Below, in pieces: positions 34,142 to 42,778 of a DNA stretch of 64,000 nt (position 1 is the first letter of the stretch; each line of letters begins with the position of its first letter). Made by a program: the position numbers and the translations under genes. The notes beneath the pieces are model-generated. The model was not told where the DNA came from. It did no database searches and was given only the letters and a program-made list of their open reading frames with translations. The DNA is taken from NCBI GenBank assembly GCA_937920085.1, contig CALETE010000012.1, positions 104,501-168,500 of the forward strand. Reading direction: 5' to 3'. This DNA is from an uncultured Alphaproteobacteria bacterium. GTDB lineage: Bacteria > Pseudomonadota > Alphaproteobacteria > Caulobacterales > Caulobacteraceae.

Positions 34142-35548
34142 TTATGTGGGCGGCGAAAGAGCATCCTCGATACGTCCTAAACTTTCAAATTTCCCTAAGC
34201 TAACCAAAGTCCCTGCTAGGTCGGGTGCGGGCGCGCCACCGGACAGGACTCCGCGTAGGGCAGGACCGATCTTGCCGAGGCCAACGCCCTCGGATTCCGC
34301 AAAGGCGCGCAGGCCTGCCTCGATTGCAGGGCCCTCCCACTGGCCGAGATCCTGAAGGGCGATCCTGAGACGTCCAAGTCTGCCGCGGGTCTCATCTGAT
34401 AGAAGGCCCAGAACCTTTTCAGTGAGTTCCAAGGGGCGGATTTTGAGCGCGAACACGACATTGTCTGCCAATTCCAGGAGCGTTTTTGCGCCGTCTCGCA
34501 CCAGGGGAATGGTGCGGTGCAGAATAGCCGAATCTGCCTCGCTTGTCGGTGCGCCGCGCCCCGAAAGGATTTTGGCAACCTCCGCTGCCAGGCGATCGAT
34601 CTCCGCTAACCGGATATAGTGATTGTTTATATGGTTCAGCTTGGCCCAATCGAGGCGAGCCGGGGCACTGACCACGTCCTTGACGTCGAACCACTCAGCC
34701 GCTTTTTCGTCTGAGAAGATTTCATCATCCCCATGACCCCAACCCAATCGTGCAAGGTAATTGCGCATAGCTTCTGGCAGGTAACCGAGATCGGCGAATT
34801 CCCCGACCGCTTGCGCCCCATGCCGCTTGGAGAGTTTCGCGCCATCTGGCCCATGAATCAAAGGCAGGTGGGCCCAGACGGGAACGTCCCAGCCGAGAGC
34901 CTGGTAGATCAGGGTCTGCCGCGCCGCATTGTTGAGATGGTCATCGCCGCGAATGACGTGGGTGATCCCCATGTCGTGGTCATCGACAACCACCGCCAAA
35001 TTATAGGTGGGTGACCCGTCGGTCCTCAACAGGATGAGATCATCCAAGTCTTTGTTTTGAAAACTGATCCGGCCTTTGACCTGGTCATCAACAATCGTCT
35101 CACCGTCCTGTGGGCTACGGAGGCGAACGACAAAGGGTTGAGCTTCGTCAGAATTCCCCACATGATCGCGCCAAACGGATCGAACAACGCGTCCCTCGGC
35201 TCGCGCGAGTTCACGTTCCCGGGCGAGTTCGTCTTGGGTTGTGAAATCGCGATACGCCATGCCGCGGGCAAGGAGGTCTTCCACGGCGGCACGGTGCATG
35301 TCAGCGCGAGCGGCTTGGAAAACGGGTGTCGCATCAGGGGTAAGACCAAGCCAAGCCAAGCCGTCGAAAATCACCTGAACGGCGGCTTGAGTTGAGCGCT
35401 CCTGATCGGTGTCCTCAATGCGGAGCAGAAATGCGCCGCCGGTATGCTTGGCATAGAGCCAATTGAAGAGCGCCGTTCGCGCCGTGCCAATGTGCATGGA
35501 GCCGGTGGGCGAAGGGGCGATACGAGTGACGACAGGTCGTTCGGACAT
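34142..35548 (-). CDS. gltX: Glutamate-tRNA ligase
   Basis: Class I aminoacyl-tRNA synthetase charging tRNA-Glu (and possibly tRNA-Gln in bacteria that use the amidotransferase route). It has 468 residues. The HIGH-type motif is SPTGSMHIGTARTALFNWL (13-31), the KMSKS-type motif is KLSKRHGA, and RIEDTDQERS and THVIRGDDHLNN are also conserved. A C-terminal anticodon-binding helical domain is present. The ATG overlaps the possible start of divergent comEC, so its promoter must lie inside comEC. It precedes gltA by 56 bases. Confidence 0.96.
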   Translation of the reverse strand: MSERPVVTRIAPSPTGSMHIGTARTALFNWLYAKHTGGAFLLRIEDTDQERSTQAAVQVIFDGLAWLGLTPDATPVFQAARADMHRAAVEDLLARGMAYRDFTTQDELARERELARAEGRVVRSVWRDHVGNSDEAQPFVVRLRSPQDGETIVDDQVKGRISFQNKDLDDLILLRTDGSPTYNLAVVVDDHDMGITHVIRGDDHLNNAARQTLIYQALGWDVPVWAHLPLIHGPDGAKLSKRHGAQAVGEFADLGYLPEAMRNYLARLGWGHGDDEIFSDEKAAEWFDVKDVVSAPARLDWAKLNHINNHYIRLAEIDRLAAEVAKILSGRGAPTSEADSAILHRTIPLVRDGAKTLLELADNVVFALKIRPLELTEKVLGLLSDETRGRLGRLRIALQDLGQWEGPAIEAGLRAFAESEGVGLGKIGPALRGVLSGGAPAPDLAGTLVSLGKFESLGRIEDALSPPT

Positions 35549-35564
35549 GGACGCTTTGACAGTG

Positions 35565-37763
35565 ATGGGCGAAGCCTCGGCGAGTGCCGTAGACAGGGAG
35601 GGGCGTCATATCACGCGTTCTCTCAAGGCTCCTAGTCCAAGGGCGCTCTGGACGAATTTCAAGATAGAGGCCCTTGCCCAAGCCGATCATTGGCCACTGT
35701 GGCTACCCGTTAGCTTTGGATGCGGCGCGTCAATCTATTTCGCCCTTCCCAGGGAACCCACAGCCTGGCTGGCATGGTTTTGTCTTTGTCTCGCAAGCGC
35801 TGTGATGGCCCTGCGTCACAAGGTCCCTGTGGTTCGCTGGCAGGTCGCCCTGCTGGTCATACTGTCTGTCGGCGTGTTGGGTTTTTCTGCCGCGAAATTG
35901 CGAACAGAAAGCGTGCGCGCAGCCATCACCCCAACGGATTTGGGCGTAGTCACGATTGACGGGTTTGTCGTCGATATTCCCAGTCCAGGGCAGGGGGGGC
36001 AAAGGCTGTTGCTAGCCCCGATCAAAATTCGGGGCCTACCCCCTGAGCAGACGCCGATCCGGGTGCGGGTCACCCTAAAGCCCTTGGCCGAACTGCCTGC
36101 GCCGGGACAGGCGATACGTTTGACAGCAATGCTCAATCCCCCGCCACCTCCGGCAAGTCCGGGGGCTTATGATTTTGCCCGGGATGCCTTCTTTGACAGC
36201 ATTGGCGGAGTCGGTTTCGCACTGGGGCCGCCGCAACCTATTGCAACACAACAGACAGCGCCTCTCAGGCTAGCTCTACAAATGCGGATTAACGCCATGC
36301 GCTGGGCTTTGACGCGGCGCATTTTGGATATGCTTGGGCCCCAGGATGGCGGATTGGCCGCCGCAATGGTCACGGGGCATGAGGCCTTCATTCCCAAGGC
36401 TGAGGTGGACAACCTTCGCGCCGCCGGTTTGGCGCATATTATTTCGATATCCGGCTTGCACATGGCGATTGTCGGCGGATTTACCTTCGCTGGCTTGCGT
36501 ATGGCAATTGCCGCCTGGCCTTGGCTGGCGTTGAGAATAGCGGGGAAAAAAGTCGCTGCTCTAGGCGGCCTCGCCATGGTGCTTGCCTATCTCTGCCTAT
36601 CGGGTTGGCCCAATCCAGCGATCCGGGCAGCCATCACAGCCTCCAGCGCTTTTTTGGCCATATTTTTCGATCGGCGGGCGGTCAGTCTTCATACCCTTGG
36701 CATATCGGCCCTCACCATTTTGGCCCTCCAACCGGAGGCCGTGACCGAACCAGGTTTTCAGATGTCATTTGCCGCGACGTCCTCACTGGTTGCACTTTCC
36801 GAGGCCTGGCCACGGCCGACGCGAGAAATTTCTGCACCCTGGGCGATCCGATGGATCCAGTCCGCCGGAACGCTCTTTCGCGCAAGTTTAATGGCGAGTT
36901 TAGTAGCTGGACTCGCGACCGGGCCCTTCGCCTTGCAGCATTTCAACCGGATTTCGACCTATGGCTTGGTGACGAACCTGGTGGTCGAGCCCATTTCCAG
37001 CTTGGTGATGATGCCAGCCCTTGCGCTTGGAGCGGTTCTCTCAGCCGTGGGTCTTGGAACGGCGCCCCTGCACGTAGCAGCGCAAGCCATTCGTGCGATG
37101 AATGCCATTGCCGATCTTGCTGCCAAGGCACCCTTTTCGCAGGTCATAGTGGCGAGTGCGCCATCCTGGACCTTAGCAGCGTCCTTTCTGGGTATCTTGT
37201 TTGTCTGCCTTTGGCGTGGCCGCTGGCGATGGCTCGGACTACCCGCCGCCTTGGCGGTCAATCTTGCACCCAGGCCCCCTCAGCCAGATGCCTGGGTCTC
37301 TGCAGACGCCTCGGCCATCGCCGTGCGGGTCAGCGGTCAAGCCGTGTTTTTCCGCCCTGACGTGAAGCTATTTGCTGCGCAGGTCTGGGCTAAACGGCGA
37401 GGCCTATTGGAACCGTCTAACCAGCAGACAGCGCGGGACGCGCTCTATCGGTGCGGGCGGTGGTCTTGTGTCCCATCTACGACAGAGGCTCCCAGCATCG
37501 CAGCTATCTGGACCCGCAGGAGTGGCATCCTTGAGCAGAACTCTGACGGTTATTGTGGTGCTGAGATCTTGATCCTCAGAGGACCTGCCACCAGTTCGCC
37601 CTGTCACGATAGCTTGGTCTTTGATGCCAACGATTTCAGGGCTGGCGGTGCGGCCGAATTCTATCGGAGCCAAAAGGGCAGCTGGCGGGTTGTTTGGGCT
37701 CAACCCCTAAGAGGAGATCGCCCCTGGACACAAAGCATCGCGCCCACGAGCGCAGCCCCCTAG
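35565..37763 (+). CDS. comEC: ComEC/Rec2-family membrane protein
   Basis: Family of inner-membrane channels that import single-stranded DNA during transformation. It is 732 residues from ATG 35565; an in-frame ATG at 35547 is the other candidate. Order: two N-terminal membrane helices, an OB-like DUF4131 region (about 105-215), then the Competence domain with many helices (about 265-540), including AAMVTGHEAFIPKAEVDNLR, AGLAHIISISGLHMAI and LSGWPNPAIRAAITASSAFL. The C-terminal ~150 residues lack the HxHxDH motif of a metallo-beta-lactamase domain, so nuclease activity is not supported. It is divergent from gltX and shares a CTAG stop overlap with lexA. Confidence 0.88.
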   Translation: MGEASASAVDREGRHITRSLKAPSPRALWTNFKIEALAQADHWPLWLPVSFGCGASIYFALPREPTAWLAWFCLCLASAVMALRHKVPVVRWQVALLVILSVGVLGFSAAKLRTESVRAAITPTDLGVVTIDGFVVDIPSPGQGGQRLLLAPIKIRGLPPEQTPIRVRVTLKPLAELPAPGQAIRLTAMLNPPPPPASPGAYDFARDAFFDSIGGVGFALGPPQPIATQQTAPLRLALQMRINAMRWALTRRILDMLGPQDGGLAAAMVTGHEAFIPKAEVDNLRAAGLAHIISISGLHMAIVGGFTFAGLRMAIAAWPWLALRIAGKKVAALGGLAMVLAYLCLSGWPNPAIRAAITASSAFLAIFFDRRAVSLHTLGISALTILALQPEAVTEPGFQMSFAATSSLVALSEAWPRPTREISAPWAIRWIQSAGTLFRASLMASLVAGLATGPFALQHFNRISTYGLVTNLVVEPISSLVMMPALALGAVLSAVGLGTAPLHVAAQAIRAMNAIADLAAKAPFSQVIVASAPSWTLAASFLGILFVCLWRGRWRWLGLPAALAVNLAPRPPQPDAWVSADASAIAVRVSGQAVFFRPDVKLFAAQVWAKRRGLLEPSNQQTARDALYRCGRWSCVPSTTEAPSIAAIWTRRSGILEQNSDGYCGAEILILRGPATSSPCHDSLVFDANDFRAGGAAEFYRSQKGSWRVVWAQPLRGDRPWTQSIAPTSAAP

Positions 37764-38455
37764 TGATATTTCCGAATGAGCCCCACAAGCCGACCCTGCA
37801 CCTGGACCTGATCTGGACCAAAGATCCGGGTTTCATAAGCTGGGTTTGCCGCTTCTAAGGCGATCGAGGCGCCCTTCTTGCGCAGGCGCTTCAAGGTCGC
37901 CTCCTGACCCATCACCAAGGCCACAACAATGTCGCCCGAGGTCGCGGAGTCCGTCTTGCGAATAACCACATAGTCGCCGTCGAGGATGCCGGCGTTCAGC
38001 ATAGAATCCCCCTGAACTTCGAGGACGAAATGCTCACCTGCACCCAGCAAATTCTCAGGGACCATGAGGCGATCGCGCTCTTGCTGTATCGCTTCGATTG
38101 GCGTGCCGGCGGCGATCTTACCCAGGACTGAAAGTTCCCTTGCGTCGTTAGCGGCGAGGAGGGCGGGAGCCCCTTCACGGGCCTCAACCAGCTGTGGCCT
38201 GAAAGCACCGCGGCCCTTCGGCGGGGCGGAGGCCGTCGCCTGTTCGGGTAACTTTACAACCTCTAGGGCGCGCGCCCTGTGGGCGAGGCGACGGAGGAAG
38301 CCGCGCTCTTCAAGGGCCGTAATGAGCCGATGAATTCCAGACTTGGAGGCAAGATCAAGGGCGTCCTTCATTTCATCAAACGAAGGGGAGACACCGGTCT
38401 CTTTGATCCGCTCGTGGATGAACATGAGCAGTTCGTGCTGTTTGCGGGTGAGCAT
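37760..38455 (-). CDS. lexA: LexA repressor (SOS regulator)
   Basis: Transcriptional repressor of the SOS regulon that cleaves itself when RecA is activated. It has 231 residues from ATG 38455. An N-terminal winged helix (MLTRKQHELLMFIHERIKET onwards) is joined by a Pro/Ala-rich linker (about 70-105) to the S24 peptidase domain. The cleavage bond is Ala116-Gly117 in KIAAGTP; the catalytic dyad is Ser151 (QGDSM) and Lys189 (ATLKRL). A perfect SOS box lies at 38497-38511, so it is self-repressed. It follows trpC by 78 bases on the same strand. It probably also controls the sidA-like gene at 14275. Confidence 0.97.
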   Translation of the reverse strand: MLTRKQHELLMFIHERIKETGVSPSFDEMKDALDLASKSGIHRLITALEERGFLRRLAHRARALEVVKLPEQATASAPPKGRGAFRPQLVEAREGAPALLAANDARELSVLGKIAAGTPIEAIQQERDRLMVPENLLGAGEHFVLEVQGDSMLNAGILDGDYVVIRKTDSATSGDIVVALVMGQEATLKRLRKKGASIALEAANPAYETRIFGPDQVQVQGRLVGLIRKYH

Positions 38456-38496
38456 GGCGGAAGCCCCAAAGAACAAAGCGAAAACTTTCGTCGATG

Positions 38497-38511
38497 TTCT
38501 CTAAGCGTTCT
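38497..38511. promoter_or_regulatory. SOS box (LexA operator) of lexA
   Basis: GTTCTCTAAGCGTTC matches the alphaproteobacterial LexA operator GTTC-N7-GTTC perfectly. It lies 42 bases upstream of the lexA ATG, in the trpC-lexA gap. A degenerate second copy, GAAC-N7-AAAC, is at 38472-38486. Together they indicate classical autoregulation. Confidence 0.88.
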
Positions 38512-38533
38512 TCGTTAATGTCAAGTTGAGGAC

Positions 38534-39334
38534 CTAGCCCGCAGCAGCGCCCAATAAGGCGCGGGTAGCGGCTGTCACATCGGTCTGCCGCATAAGACTT
38601 TCGCCGACCAGCATGGCCCGCGCCCCGACCCGCTCTAAACGCCTCATATCCTCTGGCGTAAATATCCCGCTCTCAGTAACCAAAAGCGCCTGTTTTGGGG
38701 CGATATTGGCCAATTTCTCTGTGGTGGCCAGGTCGATATCGAAGGTGCGTAGGTTGCGGTTGTTGACGCCGACCATCGTGGCCCCCAAGGCCGCTGCCCG
38801 ATGCATTTCGTCCTCATCGTGGACCTCAACAAGAGCGTCCATGCCGAACCTCGCGGCCTCAGACATGAGGTCCCCGGCTAGAGAATCGTCCACCATGGCA
38901 AGAATCACCAGGATGGCATCCGCGCCCAGGGCCCGTGATTCTGCCACCTGCCAAGGATCGACCAGAAACTCCTTGCGAATGACAGGCAGGCTCGTCGCGG
39001 CCCGGGCCAGGGCGACATAGCTGTCATCACCTTGGAAGCTTGGGCTATCGGTTAGGACGGAAAGGCAGGCGGCCCCGCCGATTTCGTAGGCGGCGGCCAG
39101 CGCCGGGGGATCAAAGTCGGCGCGGATCAGACCCTTGGACGGCGACGCCTTTTTGATTTCTGCGATCAGTGCCAGTTTGCCGGGGGCGTGCCCGCCTTCG
39201 AGCTGACGGCGAAAGCCTCGTGGTGCTGACACCGTCAGGGCAGCGTCTTCCAGGTCCTTAAGAGTTCTGATCTGTTTACGTTGTGCAACTTCGATCCGCT
39301 TATAAGCGGCGATACCTTCCAGAATGTCGGTCAT
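38534..39334 (-). CDS. trpC: Indole-3-glycerol phosphate synthase
   Basis: Closes the indole ring in tryptophan synthesis (CdRP to indoleglycerol phosphate). It has 266 residues and a TIM barrel. Motifs are LIAEIKKASPSKGLIRADFDP, the SVLTDSPSFQGDDSYVALAR segment, VIRKEFLVDPWQV and VGVNNRNLRTFDIDL. It is monofunctional, with no TrpF domain. ATG 39334 overlaps the trpD stop (ATGA), so trpD and trpC are coupled. It is the last gene of the trpG-trpD-trpC group. Confidence 0.96.
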   Translation of the reverse strand: MTDILEGIAAYKRIEVAQRKQIRTLKDLEDAALTVSAPRGFRRQLEGGHAPGKLALIAEIKKASPSKGLIRADFDPPALAAAYEIGGAACLSVLTDSPSFQGDDSYVALARAATSLPVIRKEFLVDPWQVAESRALGADAILVILAMVDDSLAGDLMSEAARFGMDALVEVHDEDEMHRAAALGATMVGVNNRNLRTFDIDLATTEKLANIAPKQALLVTESGIFTPEDMRRLERVGARAMLVGESLMRQTDVTAATRALLGAAAG

Positions 39335-40347
39335 GGCCGCGGCGCAATTTCTAACAGCGTGTCCAGGACGCGTCTTGCCGCACCTGAATCGATAAGGCTG
39401 CCCGCCAAGGCGAGGCCGTCCCGAAGGGTTTCCACTTTTTCGCCAACAAGAAAGGCTGCTGCAGCATTCAAACTGACGATATCACGATATGCGCCGGTTT
39501 CACCCTCAAGCAGGCCCCTGAGGGCCGCTGCATTCTCGGCAGGCTCTCCGCCCACCAGGTCCGCTAGGCTAGAGCGCGCCAGGCCAACAGCCTCCGGGGT
39601 AATTGTGAACAGCCTGACTTGGCCGTCCCGCCATTCCGCTACCGACGACTCCCCAGTCGTGGTCAATTCATCCATGCCGGCCCCATGAACCACCCAGGCA
39701 CGCTCAGAGCCTAGGGCACCAAGGACGCGGGCTAAGGGCTCAACCCATCGTTCAGAAAAGACACCCAGGACTTGTCGCTGGGCCCCGGCTGGATTGGTCA
39801 GAGGGCCCAGGAGGTTGAAAATCGTGCGAAACCCGAGTTCGGCTCGGATTGGCGACACATGCCGCATGGCTCCGTGATGTGCCTGGGCGAACATAAAGCA
39901 CAGACCGGTTTCATCCAGGGCCCGGCGTTGAACCTCTGGGGGGGCGGAAATGTCGACCCCTAGGGCTGTCAACACATCTGCCGTGCCGGACTTAGACGAC
40001 ATGGCGCGATTACCGTGCTTGGCAATCTTCAGGCCACCAGCAGCGGCCACAAAGCTGACCGCAGTTGAGATGTTAAGGGTGTGAAGTCCATCTCCGCCCG
40101 TGCCGCAGACATCAAACGTAGGGTAGGGGACGTCTAGGGGAAGCGCGGCGCGGCGCATGGCGCGAGCCGAGGCGGTGATTTCGCCGACGGTTTCGCCCCT
40201 TAGTCTCATGGCCGTTAGGGCCGCCGCCACCTGGGCCGGGGTCGGTTCGCCTCGCAGGCAAGCGTCAAAGAACTCGCCCGCTTCAGCCTCGCTGAGGGTG
40301 GCTCCATCGGCGAGACGCGCCAGAAGGGGCTTGAATGTCGCCGACAT
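39331..40347 (-). CDS. trpD: Anthranilate phosphoribosyltransferase
   Basis: Transfers the phosphoribosyl group of PRPP to anthranilate. It has 338 residues. The PRPP-binding motif is CGTGGDGLHTLNIST, followed by KHGNRAMSSKSGTADVLTALG and the TIFNLLGPLTNPAGA segment, all typical of TrpD. ATG 40347 is two bases after the trpG stop. It forms the trpG-trpD-trpC operon on the minus strand. Confidence 0.96.
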   Translation of the reverse strand: MSATFKPLLARLADGATLSEAEAGEFFDACLRGEPTPAQVAAALTAMRLRGETVGEITASARAMRRAALPLDVPYPTFDVCGTGGDGLHTLNISTAVSFVAAAGGLKIAKHGNRAMSSKSGTADVLTALGVDISAPPEVQRRALDETGLCFMFAQAHHGAMRHVSPIRAELGFRTIFNLLGPLTNPAGAQRQVLGVFSERWVEPLARVLGALGSERAWVVHGAGMDELTTTGESSVAEWRDGQVRLFTITPEAVGLARSSLADLVGGEPAENAAALRGLLEGETGAYRDIVSLNAAAAFLVGEKVETLRDGLALAGSLIDSGAARRVLDTLLEIAPRP

Positions 40348-40349
40348 CC

Positions 40350-40940
40350 CTAGGCGATGACCTGAGGCTGCAGACCTGTCAAACGCAGGAAGTTCGCCAA
40401 AAGGTGATGTCCAGATTGGGTTGCAATAGATTCCGGATGAAATTGCACCCCGTGGATAGGCCGGGAAACGTGCTGAAAGCCCATGATCTCACCATCATCT
40501 GTCCAGGCCGTGACGGAAAGCACGGCTGGCATGGTCTCCTTGGCGACAGACAGGCTGTGGTAACGGGTGGCAGTAAATGGCTGGGGCATGCCTTCAAGGA
40601 CCCCGACGTTGGTATGATGAATTGGGCTGGTCTTGCCATGCATGAGAGATTTGGCGCGAATCACCTCGCCCCCAAAGGCCTGACCAATGGACTGGTGACC
40701 CAGGCAAACCCCAAGGATCGGCAGGTCCAATGGTGCCTCTTTGATCAGGGCGAGGCAAATTCCAGCCTCATTGGGAGTGCAGGGCCCAGGCGATAGGAGA
40801 AGGCCTTGGGGCTTGAGGCCAAAGGCCTCCTGCACGGTCAAGGCATCATTGCGATAGACAAGCGTCTCTGCCCCGAGCTCGTTCAGATAGTGAACAAGGT
40901 TGTAGGTGAAGCTGTCATAGTTATCGATAACCAGGATCAT
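40350..40940 (-). CDS. trpG: Anthranilate synthase glutamine amidotransferase component
   Basis: Supplies ammonia from glutamine to TrpE. It has 196 residues, a class I glutamine amidotransferase. Sequence: MILVIDNYDSFTYNLVHYL at the N-terminus, LSPGPCTPNEAG, the catalytic Cys in GVCLGHQSIGQAFGG and the His/Glu pair near GVQFHPESIAT. The start is ATG 40940. Unlike many relatives, it does not abut trpE: a 305-base gap containing an opposite-strand reading frame separates them. Confidence 0.96.
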   Translation of the reverse strand: MILVIDNYDSFTYNLVHYLNELGAETLVYRNDALTVQEAFGLKPQGLLLSPGPCTPNEAGICLALIKEAPLDLPILGVCLGHQSIGQAFGGEVIRAKSLMHGKTSPIHHTNVGVLEGMPQPFTATRYHSLSVAKETMPAVLSVTAWTDDGEIMGFQHVSRPIHGVQFHPESIATQSGHHLLANFLRLTGLQPQVIA

Positions 40941-41048
40941 ATCATCGTCTCTAGATCACCCTCGCCAAGGAGGGAACCCGAAGATGGTGCCTTCGGTTGA
41001 GGATTGCTGAGGATTGCCTCCGGTCCCTTGCGCGACGATGCTCTCATC

Positions 41049-41249
41049 ATGACACAACCCGATTCTGCCCTGGACCTCGATCAGATCGCGCTTGCTAAGG
41101 TGCTGTTGCAGGCACCGACCCTGCCTAGTCGGACATGGGCACCTGTGAGCGCCGCGGCAATTGCGGCTGTTTTAGCACTCTTCCTTGCCACCGCCAGCTT
41201 GCTTGTGCCCGTCTCCGAAGGGCGGCATGTGGTCCAGTTGAACCGTTAG
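41049..41249 (+). CDS. Small single-pass membrane protein (hypothetical)
   Basis: A 66-codon frame on the opposite strand to the trp genes, filling the gap between trpE and trpG. The product has a polar N-terminus (1-30), one strong hydrophobic helix (about 32-53, Ala/Leu-rich) and a short C-terminus ending VVQLNR. ATG 41049 gives a normal topology; the ribosome binding site is weak. Its stop overlaps the trpE stop tail-to-tail. No family is recognised. The coding potential looks plausible but is not proven; the alternative is a trpE-trpG leader region on the minus strand. Confidence 0.45.
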   Translation: MTQPDSALDLDQIALAKVLLQAPTLPSRTWAPVSAAAIAAVLALFLATASLLVPVSEGRHVVQLNR

Positions 41250-42778
41250 ACGAAGCGCCAGCTTTCTTCGGCGGCCCGCCGCAGGGCGCGGGCCTTGTGC
41301 AGGGTCTCGTCATATTCGGCATCGGGGTCGCTGTCGGCAACGACGCCACCGCCGGCTTGAACATACATCATGCCGTCCTTGAAGCAGGCTGTGCGCAGGA
41401 CAATGCAGGTGTCCACAGAGCCATCCGCTCCGAAATAGCCGACCGCCCCAGCATAGGCGATGCCTCGCTTTTCGGTTTCCAGTTCGTCGATGATCTCCAT
41501 GGCTCGAACCTTTGGTGCCCCGGAAAGGGTGCCGGCGGGCAGGGCGGCCATCAAGACATCCACAGGGTCTAAGCCTTCTGGAGCATCACCCTCAACGTTT
41601 GAAACGAGGTGCATAACGTGGCTGTAGCGTTCTACGAAGAAGCTTGCCGTCACGCGAACATGAGCGCCCTTCGAGGGGGGTGTTGGCGCATTGGCTCTTG
41701 CGCGATTGAGCATGGCGACCCGACCGACATCATTTCGGCCGAGGTCTAGCAGCATGAGGTGTTCCGCCCGCTCTTTCGGATCTGCGATCAGGTCGGCTTC
41801 GAGGGCGCGGTCTTCCTCTGGGGTCGCACCCCGTGGGCGCGTCCCGGCAATGGGTCTGATGGTGATCTTACCATCGCGCAGCCGCACCAAGATTTCAGGG
41901 CTGGACCCCGCCAGCTGGAAGTCCCCAAAGTTCAAATAGAACAGAAATGGAGAGGGGTTCATCCGTCGGAGCGAGCGATAGAGGGCGAAGGGATCCTTAG
42001 AGAATGGTGCCCGGAATCGGTGGCTTGGCACCACCTGGAAGATATCCCCCGCTTCGATATAGCCCTTGGCCGTCTGCACCATGCGATGATAGTCGGCGCG
42101 GGTGACGGGCGTGGTGAACTGGTCGGGTTCTGGAACACCACTCCCGGAGAGGGCAGGCGCAGGCTTGCTCAAGTCTTCGTGTACAGCAGAAAGCCTTGCG
42201 ACGGCGGCGTCGTAGGCGACCCTTGCCCCCTCTGGCCCAGGACGGACCGTTGTCACCAGGATGATCTCCTGGGCGATCGCGTCGAAAATCGCCACAATAG
42301 AGGGACGGATCATCAAGCCGTCTGGAAGATTTAAGGGGTCTGGGTTGATGTTGGGCAACCGTTCGACCAGACGGATCATGTCATAGCCGATTGCCCCAAA
42401 AACGCCCGCCGACATGGGAGGCAGGCCTGGGGGCAAGTCTAACCGCGATTTGGCGACAAGGTCTCTAAGGCTATCGAGGGCACCGCCAACCTGGGGCGTA
42501 AACTCATCTGCTGCGATAGCGCTGCCTTCAGCGATTTCGGCCTGGTCTCCACGGCAACGCCAAACCAGATCAGGTTTCATGGCGATGACAGAGTAACGCC
42601 CGCGCCAGGCTCCGCCTTCGACGCTCTCAAAGAGGAAGGCGTAGGGGCGACCGTGAGCCAGCTTCAGATAAGCAGACACCGGGGTTTCAAGGTCGTCAAT
42701 CAGGCGGGTCCAGACCACCTGAGAAGCGCCTGTGGCATAGCCGAGATCAAAAGCCTCAAAGGTGGGCTCTACAATCAC
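41246..42778 (-). CDS. trpE: Anthranilate synthase component I
   Basis: Chorismate to anthranilate, the committed step of tryptophan synthesis. It has 510 residues. The N-terminal domain contains FLFESVEGGAWRGRYS, corresponding to the tryptophan feedback-binding region of TrpE. The catalytic domain contains FQVVPSHRFRAPF, FLFYLNFGDFQLAGSSPEIL, AGTRPRGATPEEDRALE, LLDLGRNDVGRV and AGTLSGAPKVRAMEIIDELE. The GTG start (42778) overlaps the ppiD stop as GTGA, so the two are coupled, an arrangement worth noting because ppiD is an envelope gene. Confidence 0.96.
   Translation of the reverse strand: MIVEPTFEAFDLGYATGASQVVWTRLIDDLETPVSAYLKLAHGRPYAFLFESVEGGAWRGRYSVIAMKPDLVWRCRGDQAEIAEGSAIAADEFTPQVGGALDSLRDLVAKSRLDLPPGLPPMSAGVFGAIGYDMIRLVERLPNINPDPLNLPDGLMIRPSIVAIFDAIAQEIILVTTVRPGPEGARVAYDAAVARLSAVHEDLSKPAPALSGSGVPEPDQFTTPVTRADYHRMVQTAKGYIEAGDIFQVVPSHRFRAPFSKDPFALYRSLRRMNPSPFLFYLNFGDFQLAGSSPEILVRLRDGKITIRPIAGTRPRGATPEEDRALEADLIADPKERAEHLMLLDLGRNDVGRVAMLNRARANAPTPPSKGAHVRVTASFFVERYSHVMHLVSNVEGDAPEGLDPVDVLMAALPAGTLSGAPKVRAMEIIDELETEKRGIAYAGAVGYFGADGSVDTCIVLRTACFKDGMMYVQAGGGVVADSDPDAEYDETLHKARALRRAAEESWRFV

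Noticed and set aside
36521..37360. A 279-codon plus-strand frame
   Set aside because: Alternative frame inside comEC; the comEC frame encodes the conserved Competence domain.
38516..38530. CtrA-like site TTAA-N7-TTGA near lexA
   Set aside because: It has one mismatch to TTAA-N7-TTAA, it is a low-information motif, and it lies at the far side of the gap next to the trpC stop; not enough to claim CtrA control.
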